From assembly GCF_000004075.3 (NCBI RefSeq), contig NC_026657.2, forward strand, positions 2,604,001 through 2,668,000: 64,000 nt of DNA. The letters are read 5' to 3'. The first letter of the stretch is position 1, and each line of letters begins with the position of its first letter. A program made the translations under genes and the position numbers. This DNA is from Cucumis sativus. Lineage: Eukaryota > Streptophyta > Magnoliopsida > Cucurbitales > Cucurbitaceae. Shown here in pieces: positions 34,394 through 46,469 of this stretch. Below the pieces are notes generated by a model, which saw only the letters and a program-made list of their open reading frames with translations, was not told the origin of the DNA and made no database searches.

Positions 34394-36298
34394 AATTGTT
34401 GTCTGCAATGAATTTGTTCCTGAATTGAGAATGTTGTGATTTCAAGTTCTCACTGAGGGAAGGAAAAAAAAACAAAGGAAAAAAAACTGATTTTGCCAAC
34501 AGAAATAACCCAAGACATGAGTTGGGGAGATGCTTCAAGTCAAATTTGTGTATGACACTTGTTAAACCGTATTGGCACAGCCTTTCTTTCGTTTAGGCTC
34601 TTGCAGATGTGAGGCTTTTGTTTTTGGTAATGAAAATGAAATCAGAATTCAGCGGTTTTTTTTAATGTACTTCGAAATATGTTAGTTTACCATATACTTA
34701 TTTTCACATATTAAAACAAAATGTGAATATGATATAGTTAACAAATATTTCGAGCTTGTTTAAAAGGTAACAACATTTAGTTATTAATTTTTGTTTTCTT
34801 GTTTTTCAATGAATTTTTAGAAATATTTATTGACATTTTAAATCTTCCCCGAGAGAGAGTTACTTGAGACTTTTTGTTCTTGCGGTGTTTAAATATAATG
34901 AACTTTTTGGATTATATCAATAAAATCTTTTTAAATATAAAACTCACATTTAAACGACTCGTTCCTTTACAAGACTAGCATAGTTTAATTGGTTGGTATA
35001 TATTATTTACTCAAAGTTTTTTTTAGTGGATTGCATAAATGACATTTAACTAAAAAATAATAAAATATATACCGCAAGGATATATAGTATTTCTTTTTTA
35101 TTTCTCAAAATTGAAAGTTGTTAGTGGCCGTGATAGCTTTCCATTTTAAATATGTGGTATTAGTTGCGATTATCGATAATGACCCTCAATTATAGCTTCT
35201 ACCAATAATAATCAATAAAAGACAAACTTGACATTTAAAAAAAGTTTACACTTTTATTCATCCACGTTTGCTATAACTTTCAAAGTTTTCTTACTATAAC
35301 TTTGAAATGGGAATGAATCTACAACCTTTAAGAACATACAACAACACATTGGTTTGGATTTTTTTTTCTCAAAATTCAATGATTTGGTTAAAATATGGTT
35401 TAAGAAATTAAGAACAAAGTTTTAAATATAATATAATAGACATCTAAATTAGGAAATAATAATCCCACAATTTTGTAAGAAGTCAGACATTTTTATTACA
35501 ATATATGTTCACATTTTGTAATTTTGGTTTTTTTTCTAAATGTTTAGTTACATGTATAACTATTAATCTTTCATTGGTATGTCTTAAAAATTTCTAGACT
35601 TTGAATAAAATTTAACACCGTTTGTAAACATAGAATAGATTAGAAATTTTGAAAATTGAGGAATTGAAACAATGCATAATGTTTACGTCAGGTCGCAAAT
35701 CTAAAAAAGTTTTACTTATGCTCTAAGCTATAATTCTATGTAGTCCCCATCACAAATAAATACTATAAATCACATAAACCTACCCAAAGAGTTGGTTGAT
35801 GACACCACATAGATAACAAAAGGAGGTTGACAAATCAACAAAATATAATTTCATGTACAACACATTGTTTTAGAGGCAATGCATTTAATTTCATAAAACA
35901 TGTTAGTTTGGTTTCTTTAATTTTTAGTTTCACACGATGTTTCATTGTAAAGGTTAGAGATTTGGTTCTTCAATTCAAGTTTTGTTATGTGATAATTGAC
36001 ATGCACTCCATTTCATGAAGTTGAAAATTATTCAATCTCTTTACATCTCCATAATTGTTATATTGAAAAAAAAAAATCTTAATTTCTTATGTTATTCGTG
36101 TTGAAAGTTATGATAAATTAATCGACGAGAAAATGTTTTTTCTTCTAATGGAAGAAGGGAGTGTAAAAGAAGAAATCAATAAATGTAAAAAAAAAAAAAA
36201 TTAAATACCATTTTTGTCTCAAAGTTTGCTCAATTTTAGTTTATTTGTTTTAACAAATCTTAAATTTGGTTTCTTCAAGTTATTTTTTTATCAAAAGA
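34394..36298. other. CHCH gene 3' flank and intergenic DNA
   Basis: Probable 3'UTR to about 34640, then AT-rich sequence with no supportable gene. Confidence 0.5.
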
Positions 36299-36900
36299 GG
36301 AATTGTCAAAAATAGCAAATTTGACAAAATGTTTACGAGCGTAAAATTTCAGATTGTATCAATAACAAACATTTGCAGTGACTTCTATCCAAAGTTATGA
36401 TTGATATAATTCAAATTTTTGTTATTTTTAAAAATACTCATATTTTACTATTTTTTAAAATACCCTTACTTTACTATGTTTGAAAATGCTCCTAATGGAA
36501 GATTAGGTAATAACAATAACTTTTATGTAAAAAGAAAATAATAAACTAATACTAAATTGATTAGATAACAAAAAGAGAGTTTTTTTTTAATAAAGAAAAC
36601 CAGCCATAAAAGTGATGATTAAATTTAAGATTGAGAGAGCGAAAAAATTGAATAATTAAAAATACAAAATTTTAAATTGTAAAAATATACATATTTTAAT
36701 CTAAAAAGAAAAAAAGTTAGATATAATTGAAGAAGATGACAAAATTTTAAATTCTATTACTGATAACTATTGATAGAAGTGAGTCTACAAAATATAGCAA
36801 AATTTTTATTCGTTTCAATTTTGCTATATTTTGTAAAAGATAGAAGTCTATCAATGTCTATCGTTTGAACATTAAAGAGTTTAAATTTTATTTTTTGGTT
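36299..36900. repeat. Two family A foldback MITE-like copies
   Basis: Copies at about 36299-36480 and 36735-36900. The first has 'aaaaatagcaaatttgacaa' on the left and an inverted 'tcaaatttttgttatttttaa' arm on the right. The second has 'gatagaagtctatcaatgtc' and 'aatatagcaaaattttta' arms. Confidence 0.55.
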
Positions 36901-37030
36901 ATATTTTATAAATATTTTCGTCCATTTAATATATTTGAAATTTTTCTAATAAAAAATGGATTTAAACATCATTTCATCTTTACAAATAGAAATTATCGGA
37001 AAATTTCATCCAAAAATGATACAAGAAAAC

Positions 37031-37047
37031 CACGTGAAGATCACGTG
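37031..37047. promoter_or_regulatory. Paired G-boxes
   Basis: Two perfect CACGTG hexamers at 37031-37036 and 37042-37047, 11 bp apart centre to centre, sit just before the leader exon of the hAT-derived gene. CACGTG is the core site for plant bHLH and bZIP factors. Confidence 0.65.
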
Positions 37048-37079
37048 AGGGAGATAAACGAAGGGCGAATTCCTCGTTT

Positions 37080-37284
37080 CCTCCTCGCTCAACAAAGCAA
37101 GTAGTCAACTACTTTATTGCCGTTGTATTTCAATTACTCGGCTCCTTTCCCTTTCCTCCTATCGGCCGTCATTTTCTTCCCGGAGTCCCGGCGGCCGGAA
37201 TCTCTTCCCTCCAACTTCAGACCTTCCGATGTTACTAACCTTCTATTTCTGATCTTCTCTTTCTCACTAATTCTATCTTCTCAG
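37080..37284 (+). other. Leader exon 1 of the hAT-derived gene (5' end approximate)
   Basis: A GC-richer, pyrimidine-rich block ends at TTCTCAG|GTACTC. A likely second leader exon is 37535-37562 (TTTTCAG|ATTCTG to GAAAAG|GTAAGA). The coding exon begins at 40544 after TTCTAG. This gene model is inferred from splice signals only. Confidence 0.5.
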
Positions 37285-37562
37285 GTACTCTCACTGTTGA
37301 ACTCTTCAAGCATTACTCGCTCACCATTTTCTTTTAATTTTGATTTCAATAGTTTTCATAAGTTTAATCTTCGTGAAAATCCATTTCAGTCAAGTTAATT
37401 TGTTGAATTATTCGTTTTCTTAGCAGTTTCTGAAGATGATAGTAGTTAGCAAAGCATGAGTTGATAAATTAAAGTTTAGTTGCATGTTTTAGTTTAATGA
37501 ACTTAATATGAGTTGTAGTTGAATTCATTTTCAGATTCTGAATATCTAAGAAAATGGAAAAG

Positions 37563-40543
37563 GTAAGAGATTATTTGCTTAAGTGAATGGTGATTACACA
37601 AGCTAATTGGATTTGTGAATAGTGGATAGATGTTGTATGGTGGGTGAATTTTTGTATTTCTAATGTTTTGTCAACAGAATTAGGAACTTTAGAAGTTCTG
37701 ATTGTAACAGTACAATACTCATGTGGTATTTTCAGTACATGAATGGATTAGAATGCTTTGGATTTGGGACATTTTCATTCATACTAGATTTCACCTTTTC
37801 TCCTGAATGTATGAGGGTTTCAGTTTCTACTTTTCTTTGCTTTTTCCTTGTGTTTTTTTGTGTCAAATGACTGATCCACTTTAGAAACTAAAAGTGAGAA
37901 CTTTATCTGTTCATCATAAAAGATCAGGTTTATTTATGGCTCCTTGGGCATGTCATTGTTGAAATGTCTATGGAGAATTTTCTACATTGTAAAGTACATG
38001 ATGTGCATGCTCAGCAGTCAACACAAACTGAATTGTAAGACTATTCTCAGTCCAGTTTGTGAGAACTTTAGGTTGCAGTATAGAATAGATCTTGTTCAAG
38101 TAAGGTCGCAAGTTAAATGAAAAAAAGAAAAGATAATAACAATAAAGAATAAGACTATAGATTTCTTGAGTAATGAGACTATTGAAATCTTTAGATGTAG
38201 ACAATGCTTACTTTAGAAAACTTGACAAAAGTAAGTAGTAGGAAAGAGTTGGAAAGACTCTTCACAAAAGATAAGAATATAATATTTAAAAAAGAGAAGG
38301 AAAAGAGCTTTGAGTGAGAATATCATCTGAATGAATGAAGCTTGCAATGGAGAAGAGTTAGATGAAGTCTTGAAAGGTCAGAAAATCAAGGTTAGATTCT
38401 TGCTGCTGTGTACCTGAAGAATGTTCACCATCTGTCAACTGCTTGTGATAGGGAAATGTTCTAGCTGTGGACCTTGGTCTTCAGTTGATTTAAAATCATC
38501 AGGTAGGTCCATAGATGGTCTTTGATCAAGTATGTTTATCATAATAAACAATAGAGTTACTTTGACTCTGTCTCTGCAGTTGTCAAATAGTTTGTCTTCC
38601 CACCCGAAGGTGCACGCGATATGCTTCAAAATTTCTAGAAATTCAGTACTAGTAGAACTTTGACTTGATCTTCATTGTATTTATTTTGATCAACTGACTG
38701 TTCAAGTGGCTGTCTCTTTGGCCACTACAAAGATTTTAGCAATGGATCTCTATCAGCTACTTTGAAGATGTATCAGTGACCACTGTCTAGAAAACAACAG
38801 AATAAAACACTCTTTTTTTTTAATTTTATTTAAATAGAAAATTTTCAGATTCATGGATTCCAGAAATTTTGTAAATCTGGAAGGCAAGTTTTTGGTAAGT
38901 TCCTGCTTAGAGTGACTTTCCAGGTGCTTTAAAACCATTGTCTAGCACCCAGAATCCTTTTCTTAAACACTCGGTAAGCATAAGCCATTCCAAACAATCT
39001 TTATGCCTAGACCACTTTGAAGTCAAAAGATGGTTTTTCTAGTTCTTGTTAACCATAGCTTCGTCAATCTCATTTGCCATCAATCTTGAGGTAGAAGGGC
39101 AGAGGTCTTTGATATTTTCTTCAGTCTAAAATTTTGTCATTCCCTAAAATTTGTTAGATATCCCATTATGTAAGGACATGCAAAAGTGAATCTCTACTTA
39201 GATGAGAGAGATTTTTCTATTTAAAGTAAGGGAGTAATTGTACAGAGGTAACTATTGTGAATTAGAAAGGGAGATAGTTGTGTGTGGAGTAGTGAATGAG
39301 GTCATCATATCTATTTGTATTCGTTGAAAAGTCCTGCATGTACATGACAATGATATTGAATGGGAAGAGATAGAGCTTGAAATTGAAACTGATGCTACTT
39401 CAATAGATGAAGTAAAGACGTCCCTCAATTTGGGCATTGTTTTCACAACACTAGTACTATAGCAAAGTGAGGCATTGGTGCTAATCCATCGTGAAGCAGC
39501 ACCAATTTTATTTGCTAGCCATCGCTTAAAAAATGAATATTAAAGCATGAGGTTTCTAATTATGGATATTTGTGTGGAAGGAAAACGAATTTGTAATGGA
39601 GTTATTCTATTACTTCAAGGTCCTACCCTTGCTGATGATCTTTTATCATTGGATTTAGGGGACATTGATATCATTATAGGAATACCGATCGAGGCTTTCA
39701 AAATCAGGCATCAATAGTGCAGATTATCTTGTGGAGTGAGGCAGCTTACCCTTTCTTCTGAAGAGGAAGATCAACTCACTTTTATTCCCTAGGTTTGCCA
39801 CTGTAGAAAGAAAAACATCAATCACCAAATTTAACTATTTGCAGACAGACTTTTTGTCTACCTCTATTTGTTGGATTTTTTTGTATGTGCCTTTTATTTC
39901 ATTCTTGAAATAAAAGCCCAACTTTCTATCTGGGAAAAGAAGAAAGAATCATCACAGACACTTCCCATTTAGCATCTGACCATATAGGAGGATACTAAAC
40001 AAACTTGCCCGGACATTGGATATTAACAAATGATAGGCCAGTGCAAGAAATGCTATCAGCTGTAATGATTTGGCCTAGTGCTTATTCCGTTTTTATTCCT
40101 GTTTCACTAGGTAAAAGAGAAGTTGGAATTTGGCCTTTTGCATTAATTTTCAGCATTCCAGATTATTGATCCTTCGAAGTTCAAAATTTTCTATCCCTGT
40201 AATCAAGGAGTTCTTAGATGAACCAAGGGGAGTCACAATTCTTTCCTTGCTTGACTTCTGGAATATAACCAAATAACTGAGGGCCAGAAAAGAGGATCAT
40301 AAGACCACGTCTTGTGTGCACGAGTATTACTTTTAGTCCCTGATCATGCTTCGGGCTTAAAACTGTATTAGCTATATTAACGGCATACGTTCCAATTATT
40401 ATTTTGCAATGTAAACTTAGCCTTTTTCTCTCTTACTCAATCAAATCTTAAATGTCTTCTCATTTATCTCTCATGTATGTTGTTTTCCCTCATTTTATTT
40501 GAATATTTCATCATAATGACCTACTGTAATATTCTTATTCTAG
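37563..40543 (+). other. Long leader intron of the hAT-derived gene
   Basis: About 3.0 kb between GAAAAG|GTAAGA and TTCTAG|GGGC. It contains a Ty3/Gypsy fossil at about 39.3-39.8 kb. The remaining sequence is less AT-rich than the intergenic DNA and may be part of the same old element, but I see no further domain I can name. Confidence 0.45.
39330..39800 (+). mobile_element. Ty3/Gypsy retrotransposon fossil (gag-protease part)
   Basis: An internal fragment resembling the end of gag and the retroelement aspartic protease. Recognisable phrases are VEGKRICNGVILLLQGPT, then LLSLDLGDIDIIIGI, equivalent to the usual 'LGxxDVILG' block of plant Gypsy proteases. It is old and broken in several places, with no paired LTRs seen nearby. 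It lies sense to the host gene inside its leader intron. Confidence 0.65.
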
Positions 40544-40629
40544 GGGCACAAAATATTGTATACCTTCTGCGATGGTAAAGGCATTCTACTAAACCATATA
40601 TTCACAGATTGTGATATTTCCTATAGACA

Positions 40630-42888
40630 ATGGTTCGAGGAAGGGATGCTTGTTGGGAGCATTGTGTTCTTGTTGATGCAACACGACAGAAGGTTCGATG
40701 TAATTATTGTCAGCGGGAATTCAGTGGAGGTGTATACAGGATGAAATTTCATTTGGCTCAAATAAAAAACAAAGATATTGTTCCATGTACTGAAGTACCA
40801 ACCGATGTTCGAGACCACATTCAAGGTATATTAAGCACTCCTAAGAAACAGAAGGCACCTAAGAAACCAAAGGTGGATATGGAAACTGCAACAAATGGAC
40901 AGCAACATAGCTCCTCTGCTAGTGGTGGCATCCATCATGGATCCAGTGGTCAGAATGAAAGCAACTGCCCATCGACGTATCCGTGCCTTTCACCAAGTGC
41001 ACAACCACCAATTGATGATGCTCAAAAGCAGAAGAAGGATGAGACTGATAAAAAAGTTGCCATCTTTTTCTTCCATAATTCTATTCCTTTCAGTGCTGCC
41101 AAGTCTTTGTATTATCAGGAAATGGTGGATGCAATAGCAGAATATGGAGGAGGATACAAAGCACCAAGTTATGAGAAATTAAAATCTACTCTTTTGGATA
41201 AAGTGAAAGGTGACATACATAGTTCTTACAAAAAGCATAGAGATGAATGGAAAGAAACAGGCTGTACTATCCTGTGTGATAGTTGGTCCGATGGACAGAC
41301 CAAATCATTTCTAGTCATTTCTGTTACTTGTTCTAAAGGAACACTGTTTCTGAAGTCGGTCGATATATCAGGTCATGAAGATGATGCAACTTACCTGTCC
41401 GACTTGCTTGAGACCATCATCCTTGAGGTTGGAGTGGAGAATGTTGTCCAAATTATAACAGATGCTACTGCCAGTTATGTCTATGCTGGGAGGCTTCTCA
41501 TGACCAAGTACACTTCCTTATTTTGGTCTCCATGTGTTTCTTATTGTGTTAATCAGATGTTGGAAGACATCAGTAAAATCGAGTGGGTCAGTGCAGTATT
41601 GGAGGAGGCAAAGATCATCACCCGGTACATTTATAGTCATGCGTCAATTTTGAATACCATGCGAAAATTCACTGGGGGAAAGGAATTAATCAGGCCAAGA
41701 ATTACTAGATTTGTGACTAATTTTCTCTCTTTGAGGTCCATTGTGATTCTTGAGGACAATCTCAAACACATGTTTGCTCATTCAGAGTGGCTGTCCTCAA
41801 TTTATAGCAGGCGTCCTGATGCACAAGCAATTATTTCCTTGCTGTATTTGGATAGATTTTGGAAGGATGCACATGAAGCTATCAACATTTGTGAACCACT
41901 TATTAGAATTCTGAGAATTGTCGATGGAGACATGCCTGCCATGGGCTATATATTTGAAGGAATAGAGAGGGCAAAGGTTGAAATCAAAACATATTACAAT
42001 GGCTTTGAGGATAAATATATGCCTATTTGGGAAACAATCGACCGGAGATGGAATTTGCAGCTTCACACAACGTTGCACACAGCAGCAGCGTTTCTTAACC
42101 CGTCTGTTTTTTACAATCCAAACTTTAAGATTGATCTGAGAATTAGAAATGGATTTCAAGAAGCTATGTTGAAGATGGCGACAACTGATAAAGATAAAAT
42201 GGAGATCACTAGAGAACATCCTGCTTATGTAAATGGGCAAGGTGCTCTTGGTACCGACTTCGCTATCTTGGGGAGAACTATAAATGCCCCAGGTATGAAA
42301 TATCATCATACTATATAATATCCATTGAACTATGCTATGCTCAATTTTTTTGCAAATTAAGAAATGTGGGTGTTTAAAAGCATTTGAATGAACCCACTTT
42401 CCATAACAACAAGCTGTTTTAGGTTGGACAAGTCTTACATGAAATTTATCCCCACTAACCCTCCAATTAGATCAAGGTTTTGTTACTCTTTTTCAGATGC
42501 TTATTGCATTTTCCATGTTGCATCCTTAGGTGATTGGTGGTCTGGGTACGGTTATGAGATCCCCACACTCCAGAGAGCGGCGGTACGAATACTAAGCCAA
42601 CCTTGTAGTTCTTATGGGTGCAGTGGATGGAACTGGAGCACATTCGAAACCTTACATTCAAAGAAGCATAGTAGAGCCGAACAGGAAAAGTTGACTGATT
42701 TAGTGTTTGTACAGTGCAATCTTTGGTTGCAACACGTTTGTTTGACTCGGGATAGTAAATATAAACCCGTTGTATTTGATGATGTAGATGTGAGTTTAGA
42801 ATGGCCTTCCGAGTTGGAATGCTCAGCTCATGTTTTAGATGATTCATGGTTGGATAATCTGCCTCTTGAAGGTAGAGGCAGTCCTTAA
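40630..42888 (+). CDS. BED zinc-finger, hAT-transposase-derived protein (DUF659)
   Basis: Exons 40630-42292 and 42530-42888 (AG|GTATGA to TTAG|GTGATT) join to 673 residues. An in-frame TAG two codons upstream fixes the ATG. The BED finger has C24-x2-C27, H41 and C53. A Lys-rich linker with KKPKVDMETA precedes a low-complexity Ser/Gly/Pro region (about 75-130). DUF659/hAT core: YEKLKSTLLDKVKGDI, then CDSWSDGQTKSF with the first catalytic Asp, then VVQIITDATASYVYAG with the second. Exon 2 gives the hAT C-terminal dimerisation block, GDWWSGYGYEIPTLQRAAVR to SKKHSRAEQEKLTDLVFVQ. The usual GCExNWS glutamate is replaced (GCSGWNWSTF), so it should not transpose. Most likely a domesticated nuclear DNA-binding gene. 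No flanking TIRs were noticed. Confidence 0.85.
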
Positions 42889-44560
42889 ATATTTTTAAAG
42901 CAATCAGAAACAGATAGTTGATCCCTCTGATTGCATATCATTTCCAAATTTTCCATTCAAGTGTTCATAGATATCATCAAATAGAAGTTGTAAATTAGAT
43001 AATCAAGCTCAAACTTGATATGTAAATTAGAGGGCACAACAATGGGCAATTTCCAAAATATGCTGTGGAAATCTTAGATAAATTCCAAAGGCAACCAACA
43101 AATGTTTCAAACTGTATATATATATATACACACATTTGCATATGTCATTATATGATAATATGTTAGTTTAAAAATAAGATGTGTGGTTAAAACTACATGT
43201 CAGGAACCAAGTTTGATCGGGTTAGGGATAAAAAGAAGTGATTAAAGTAAAAATTTCTTACTTTTTGAGTTAAACAGTCGTGGAATTCAAAATTGAGATA
43301 ATGGAATAGAGGCCCCCAAAAAAGAAAAAAAAAATCGATATCGATTTTGTTCCACTTTTTTCAAAATTAAGAATTTTATCACTTTGCTTAAATCATCATT
43401 AGCCAACTTTACTAAAGTATTATTAAAATTTGAGTTTTCTGGATTAATAAGTTTCTTCCACTAGTTGAAATTTGTGGTTTTTCGTTGAAATGTGGTGTTG
43501 AAGTGAGTATTGAGGTGTAAGATCTATAGATTTTCTCGAAAAGGAAAAACTGAGAGAGAAAGAGAGGAATGAAAAGGCAAGAAATAAATTCTATCTTACG
43601 TCGAAAATGGTTCATTTTGGTAATTTCAACCTAATATAATATGATGTAATAAGAAAGTTAGAAAAAACTTCAATTTTAAAAATTATGACATATTTTATCA
43701 TCCATCGTTATGTGTGAAAATTCTAATTAATCTAATGCAATAATTCCATAAACTAAGTTTAAATTGGGTAGAAATTAATTCAATTTGAAAATTAGAAAGA
43801 AAAAGAGGACAAAAAATGTTGTCATCAAATGCCTCTCATTTTCTTAAATAACCCTTTTCCCATTCTTCAAATTTAGTTTTGATGATTAGAGCAATTTTGG
43901 TTGGTGGTTGTTTTGTTTGGCTCTTCTATATAATAATGATAATAATATACAAACCCTAACTTAAATTAGGAAATAAGATAAGTTGCCATTATTCAAATGC
44001 CCTTTGCCTTCTTTCCAAGTCTCTCTCTAGTTGTCATCATTTCAATCCTCAAATTACAAGGACCAAAGCATATCTTTCTTATTTTTTTTTATTCTCAATT
44101 TTACTATTCAAATTCTCTATCAAGTTCTTCCCTAATAACTATTTACCTTTTCAATAAACAAATAAAGTAAGTAAAATTGCAAATTTATCTTTGTATGCAA
44201 TAAATCCCAAAATCTTTAATTAGACATAAATCAAATTTTGTATTTAATAGAATCTTACACATTTAATTAACATTGTTTCTCTAGTTGCGAGAAACAACGA
44301 CTTCCTCTAAAAGTTTGTTTTATCATTTCATGATGAACAATGTTATATTAGCAATCTCACAATGTTGCTTGTGGACAATAGTTTGGAGGTTAAGTTAATA
44401 TTCTTCAAAGAAAAAGAAAAAAAAAAAGTCTTGTAAAGTGGAGTTTTAAGTGATCTATTTTTATAGCTATTCATAAATGAGTCTAAAATGGTTTAACATA
44501 TAATTTAAAAATCTAATTTAGTAAACAATAGAAATTTATATGTAAATATTATAGGCATGG
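42889..44560. other. 3' flank and intergenic DNA
   Basis: Probable 3'UTR at first, then AT-rich sequence with a short (TA)n/CA run near 43116-43133. No gene seen. Confidence 0.5.
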
Positions 44561-44577
44561 AGGCATGGGCGGAGAAC

Positions 44578-44601
44578 GAGGGGGGGAGAAGGGGAAGGGG
44601 A
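44578..44601 (+). other. G-tract cluster, potential G-quadruplex
   Basis: GAGGGGGGGAGAAGGGGAAG then GGGA: a seven-G run (44580-44586), four G at 44591-44594 and four G at 44597-44600, in an otherwise AT-rich region. A small inverted repeat GACAAG/CTTGTC follows. Confidence 0.5.
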
Positions 44602-46200
44602 CAAGTTCCCATCCTTGTCTCTAGTTCCAAATATAATAAGTTATCATTGTTTGATTAATCTTAATCCCAAAAATCACAATATACTAAGGAAAGGAAGGTC
44701 ACAGTTAGAGCCACTTGTTTGTGATCCAAATTTAGGGCTCTAACTAAGATTCAATACCATACATAGTAGCTTAGGGGTTTCAACATGCAAGGTTTCATTG
44801 TCAAATGTGTTGTTTTAACACGTCTTATCCAAATTTTTCGAATGAAATTTTGAAAAAAAATTGTGTATCAATATATAGACTTAACTATGAAATAGTGTGA
44901 ATGGATTTCTAAAAAAATAGGAGCTGATATGATTTGAATAAAGAAAAGAAAATAGATATAATTAATACACCCTATCAATAAAGGATGGATCTTGAACTTC
45001 GAATTAATCTCCCACCTTTAATTTTCTTGTCCTTTTTGTTGAACTTTTAAAAGAATCAAATACTCCAAAAACTGAATATTTTGTTAATCTATTTAAAAAT
45101 TTTAAAACTTTTTTATTAGATAGACATTTTTTTATGTTGAATATATAAAACCATTAACTTAATTTAAACTCCATTTTATTGAATTATAAATGGTACAAAA
45201 ATTCTCAAATGGGTTTTATTACAAGAATCATATATTAAAATGTTAAGATTTTGTTAGAAGAATGATTATTTAGAAAAAAGAGTTCAAGATGTGTTCAATG
45301 AATTACAAAAGACGTGTACCGATGGAGCTTAAGAGAAACATAATACTACCATTAATTTTCTTTTTGTATAAATAGACATATTCAATACTTAATTTAATCA
45401 TCTACATTAAGAGTCTAACATTGAAGACTAAGAAATCAAACCTTAATTTGTCTTCATTCTCAAATCTTCATTTAACTCTAGTTAGTGAAGAAAGTTCAAG
45501 AGGAAAAAAGGAAGAGTTGGATGTACACTCATGCAAAGGACAATCGACCTCTCGACAAGTAACATCATCTTCCTCTTCGAAAAAAGGAACATGAGGAAAA
45601 GACAGTGGACAACAAAATTACACGAATGCCTACAAGAAACAAAAGAATCCACATTCATGGTTCCAAACAAATCAGCAAACGAGATCGGAACTTGAATGAT
45701 TCAAACCAAACGATAGAAGTTTCAAATACAACATGTATGTTTGGTTCACTAGATTCTACCACAAGAGGGCCCGATCATACTCAAAAGAAGAGTTTGAACT
45801 TTGATCGTGACTCCGAAGGGGACTGAATAAGATCTCGATAAAAAGACAAAGCCAAGATAGGGGCTCGCTTTGGTGGAAAATTCATACTTTCTTTTTATGT
45901 GTCATGACCCACCCCAGAAGGCATGTGCATCAAGCCTCTAGCAACCACACAAGAGAGACCCTTTAATCCTTAGCTTCAAAATTACCTTATCTGAATAACC
46001 CACCATATTTACACTAAACCTAGTGAAACCAGAATTAGCGAAGTGGGGTGAAAAAAAAAAAATAGATACATGGGAAGTTACAAACAGAGAGGCATTGTTA
46101 TGTTACCTTAATGGGATAGATATCGAATCTCCAAGAAAAATCCACACCCTTCAATTGAAAAAGTCAAGCAGTTGGTCAATAAGTCAAAATAATAAGCTCT
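44602..46200. other. Intergenic, upstream of GAE
   Basis: No gene supported. 45480-46000 is less AT-rich and has short open frames with no recognisable domain. 46240-46310 is a pyrimidine-rich tract typical of a plant leader. Confidence 0.5.
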
Positions 46201-46469
46201 CCACGGTTTTGTTTCTATCGTCACTATTCCAACCCTTTCCTTCTCATTCACTCCCCCTTCCTTTTCTTCTTCCTTTTTTCCTTTTCTTTTTTCCCTTTCC
46301 TTTTCTCCCACCAACACCCACAATCCAAATCTTCCACTTCCAGGAAAAACCAACCCATTCGATAATGGCGATGAAAACCCATTCTGAATTCTGAATTCCC
46401 ACAAACCCCTTTCTTTTCTCAACATAAACTCCCAATTTTAGATTCAAGACAGCTATTTCATTTTGGCCA

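Noticed and set aside
45605-46394. Open frames upstream of GAE
   Set aside because: No domain. The later one is the CT-rich GAE leader read as protein.
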